From Aurantiochytrium sp. KH105 (lineage: Eukaryota; Sar; Bigyra; Thraustochytrida; Thraustochytriidae), in contig BGKB01000015.1 in the NCBI GenBank assembly GCA_003116975.1, positions 806,001 to 870,000 of the forward strand: a stretch of DNA of 64,000 nt, read 5' to 3'. Position numbers and translations under genes: made by a program. The notes under the pieces were generated by a model, which was given only the letters and a program-made list of their open reading frames with translations, searched no databases and had not been told where the DNA came from. Below are positions 61,213-64,000 of the stretch, piece by piece; the stretch's first letter is position 1, and the number at the start of each line of letters is the position of its first letter.

Positions 61213-62365
61213 GGTTTTTCGCCGCGCGTCCGGCCACTCCGTCGGTCGCTCGCTCGAAGGCTCCCGGGGCTGGCGCTACGCGGCGCCTGCGAGGAGGAGG
61301 GGCGCCGCGGCCGCGACGCGTGCTTGGCGCTCCTGCTCTGCGCCCTCGCCTCGCGCGCCGGCGTCGGCGTCGGTGCCGGTCGGGGGCGTCGCGAGGTCGT
61401 CGCGCGCTCCGGGAACGCTCGGCTCCGTTCCGCCTGCTGCCCTACGTCCACCGACCTCTCGAGCTAGCTATCTACCTCTCGAGCTGTCGCGCGCGCGCAC
61501 GCGAGGCCCCGTCGTCGCGGGCACGACGCGCCGCCGCCGCCGCCGCCAGACTCTGCACGCGCGCGGCCTCGCGGCGTGCGTGCTTGGCGATGCGGGTTTG
61601 GTGATTCGTCGTGTGCCTCCTACAAGAGAGAGAGCATTCTTTGCTCTTCTCCACTTTTCTGCTCTGCCAGCACGAAGTACTATACCGGGCCTATGCTGCG
61701 ACATTGGCCTGCGCATGACGAGGATGCGACCGAATCTTGAGGCGTAAGAAAGCTGACGGTTGCCGCCGAAGGAAATGAACGAGAGCAAGGCGCGGACATA
61801 AGATGCGAACGACCGGGAGGCACAATTTCTTGGAGAACTCGCAGAAGAAAAGATGCAACGACTTTGGTCAACAGCAAGCCGCAAACAGCAGGCAGTGCAC
61901 GGTGTAAAATAGATCTCTTGACTGCTTTTCGGCATTGTCTTTCTTTGCCAGTTCTTGTCTTGAGGTTGGACCTTCTGAATCGAAATTCAAACTGATCACA
62001 CATGCAAGCGTGTGCGCCTGTGTACTTACTGGCATTTTGCGCATCCTCATTCATCGATTGCTGATTGACAGACATCGGAGCCTTTCAATGTGGGTGTTCG
62101 ACATGAACTTTGCTCAGAATATCTACTGGCAAGCATCTTTTGTTCTTGCCATCCTGAACTTCGTGGAAGTCGCAACGAGTCTCCATGTCGCCGCTACAGT
62201 GCTCGTATTGACAACGATTCCCTTTTTGTTGAAACAAAACAGCGAGTATAATGAAGAGACGACGAAATCGACTACGAAGACGTGAGGCATCTTTAAGCTT
62301 TCACGAACGAGGTCGAAGTGTACGATTCTCTTCGGCCGCTCTGGGGATCGCGGCACGTGCTGTAG
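61213..62365. other. Spacer upstream of the F-box gene; GC-rich then AT-rich
   Basis: 61213-61620 is GC-rich and promoter-like with CTCGAGCTAG and GCC repeats. From 61690 onward the DNA is AT-richer. Short open frames on both strands (for example 61935-62285 plus, 61680-62075 minus) have no recognisable domain and I do not call them. Confidence 0.5.
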
Positions 62366-62686
62366 TTTCTCTTTGGAGGTCGCCACGTCTTTGCGGACTT
62401 TACTGTCGCAACAATCTGGGAAGGCCATTCGCTGGACAGCCACTTTGGGAAACCCAGCCTATACACGAAGACCGTAGTGGACAAGGCACGGAAGACTCTT
62501 CTCATGGTGCATAGACGAGGCGTCGCTCTCCGCGTGGACGAACCGGAAGATCTGGCCTCCACTTACGTCATGGATGACCGCGAGGAAGTTCGTTTGACTC
62601 GTTCCAGGAACGCCACTATCAAAGCAACGCCTGCCAAGCTTGCGAAAGACATCCAATATTTCAACAATCGCTTTCCAGGATTGTGA
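62366..62686 (+). other. Unidentified ORF fragment, possible terminal exon or gene remnant
   Basis: An open stretch of 106 codons with balanced, protein-like composition (GGRHVFADFTVATIWEGHSL; DEPEDLASTYVMDDREEVRL), ending at a stop. Its first ATG is internal (62477). A similar-looking reading continues upstream in the same frame (NEVEVYDSLRPLWG) but the frame is interrupted. It may be the last exon of a gene with small introns, or a decayed gene. I recognise no family and give no function. Confidence 0.35.
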
Positions 62687-62972
62687 AATACACAAAGGCA
62701 CGATCAAATCAGAATCAGTTAATCAATAAAGGTGAAAGAGATGGTCTGTGTGACGGCTCTTGTCCTCACATAAGACGCCCTTTTCTTCCCTGTCAGTATA
62801 TGCAGACACTTTCTTTAGTTCGTAGAGCGTCAATTGCATTGCTTCGAAATGAGTACAGATTTGCTAGAGGCAAATGCACGTTCTCCATTTTAAATTTTAC
62901 GCCCTTCTTGTCAACGTAAGGAGCAGGCACGAGCAACAAGATTCACCGTGGCTGCAATGCGAAGAAATCAGT
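62687..62972. other. Short AT-rich spacer before the ABCG gene 3' end
   Basis: Nothing recognisable apart from AT-rich 3'-flank sequence, including AATCAATAAAGG at 62721-62732 (plus strand), which could be a poly(A) signal for the fragment at 62366-62686. Confidence 0.5.
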
Positions 62973-64000
62973 CTAATCTGCACGGGCAATGCGAAGAAGA
63001 AAAGCGTAGGCGAGAGCGGCAAAGAGTACTGCCAGGAGCAACATGGCGAGAATATCGTAAACGCGGTTGTCAATGCTCAAACCGCGAGCGAGCAAGATCT
63101 GATCGCCCGTGATATGGTCACCGGGTGCATTCACATCGTGAAACTGCAGGCCGTGCAATTCAGTGACGGCAAGAGCCTCATAGCCGTACTTGAAGAAGGA
63201 AAAGTGTTCGAGCCAACGCAGGCCCGCAGGTAGCGAGGAAAGATCAACGAGGACGCCGCCGTAGATCATCGACACGACAAAGGCGACACTGACGGCGAGA
63301 TTGGCAATGACAAAGATGCCAATGGCCGCAGACATCATGTAGCAGAGGGTGCCGGCGCAAATGGACTCGACGACGACCGTTGCGACAAACCACGCAAAGT
63401 TTGAAAGGTGAGGCTGAAATCCCATCATCGGGTACACGATGGAAGAGAATGCGATGATAGGCACGACCCGCATAGGCAGCAAATCGCAGAGCAAAAGACT
63501 TGCAAAGTACGGAAGCGGATGATAAAAGTGGTTGTGACGCTGATGAATGTATAGTGTTCGCTCCTTGAGAAAGAGCTCAATCGCGCTGAGGTTGGCAAAG
63601 ACCAAACTCATGATAAGGTAGAAAAAGGCCCCAATGCGATTCGTTAGCCCGGTACCGTCGAGGCCAAGACGGTGATAAATACCGCCCGTGAGCGCGCCGA
63701 AAAAGCACATGACCACGAATTGCATGAGAACAACGGCCGGAAGACGCGAGAGAACGACGAGGTTTTTGCGCGAAAGAATGCAAAATTGAGCCCACCAGCC
63801 CGGACGGCGATCCAGGTGCCGGGGCACGGCAAATGTCTCGCGAGTGCGAGCAGACGCATGCTGGAGCGAGTTCACGTAGCTCAGGATGGCAAGGTGAGCA
63901 GGATCGCGTTGCCACGCAAGCAAGAGCCAGGCGCGGACGTCGCGCTCCAGCGAGGAATGAAGCGTGGGCCCAACGCCTTCTTGGTCAAAGCCCTCTGCTT
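62973..64000 (-). CDS. ABCG-family transporter, membrane domain; 5' part outside the window
   Basis: The frame is open from the right edge to the stop at 62973, about 341 codons; no ATG lies near the edge, so the start and any ATP-binding cassette are outside. The visible part is an ABC2-type membrane domain of the ABCG (White/PDR) group. The sequence before the first helix (RPGWWAQFCILSRKNLVVLSR) is typical. Six hydrophobic segments follow, with family motifs NRIGAFFYLIMSLVFANLSAIELFLKER, YHPLPYFASLLLCDLLP and a late GGVLVDLSSLPAGLRWLEHFSFFKYGYEAL block. The last helix ends near the C-terminus. It would export lipids, sterols or xenobiotics; substrate unknown. Half versus full transporter cannot be decided here. 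Confidence 0.9.
   Translation of the reverse strand, partial: AEGFDQEGVGPTLHSSLERDVRAWLLLAWQRDPAHLAILSYVNSLQHASARTRETFAVPRHLDRRPGWWAQFCILSRKNLVVLSRLPAVVLMQFVVMCFFGALTGGIYHRLGLDGTGLTNRIGAFFYLIMSLVFANLSAIELFLKERTLYIHQRHNHFYHPLPYFASLLLCDLLPMRVVPIIAFSSIVYPMMGFQPHLSNFAWFVATVVVESICAGTLCYMMSAAIGIFVIANLAVSVAFVVSMIYGGVLVDLSSLPAGLRWLEHFSFFKYGYEALAVTELHGLQFHDVNAPGDHITGDQILLARGLSIDNRVYDILAMLLLAVLFAALAYAFLLRIARAD

Overview
This window looks like nuclear DNA of a GC-rich, intron-poor stramenopile protist, most likely a labyrinthulomycete (thraustochytrid). The inference rests on long open frames with C/G-ending codons, a cycloeucalenol cycloisomerase (cycloartenol-route sterols), plant-like single AP2-domain transcription factors beside animal/fungal-type families (calpain-7, Sfi1, F-box/WD40, SLC12), only one clear spliceosomal intron, and long GC-rich spacers full of tetra- and pentanucleotide arrays. 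No rRNA, tRNA, CRISPR array, integrase/transposase domain or phage-like gene was recognised.

Left part (1-9438): three minus-strand genes. They are an XRN1-type 5'-3' exoribonuclease cut by the left edge, a TCP11-family protein with an N-terminal membrane anchor, and a TPR plus 2-oxoglutarate/Fe(II) oxygenase. Middle-left (9867-27804): three AP2-domain transcription factor genes with near-identical DNA-binding domains and unrelated Gln/Asn-rich flanks. They are separated by two roughly 6-kb gene-free, repeat-rich regions. The first and second AP2 genes are divergent and share one of these; the third follows the second in tandem.

Middle (28164-42373): a tiny membrane protein, a calpain-7-like protease, a large Sfi1-like centrin-binding repeat protein, an unknown multi-pass membrane protein, a DCC-family thiol oxidoreductase-like membrane protein, and cycloeucalenol cycloisomerase. 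The last is divergent from a large kinase across a promoter that holds four diverged units of about 77 bp. Right (42374-64000): a tyrosine-kinase-like protein with an armadillo/FH3-like region and a SAM domain, an SLC12 cation-chloride cotransporter, a FG-GAP-like type I membrane protein, an IQCC-like IQ-motif protein, a fused GHMP sugar kinase/nucleotidyltransferase with one intron, an F-box/WD40 protein disrupted at an ambiguous base, an unidentified ORF fragment, and the membrane half of an ABCG transporter cut by the right edge.

The genes do not form one pathway; this is ordinary eukaryotic gene order with mixed orientations. The points most worth following are the AP2 trio with its large repeat-rich spacers, the unusual domain order of the kinase, the sugar kinase/nucleotidyltransferase fusion whose transferase motifs are non-canonical, and the repeat-structured sterol-gene promoter.
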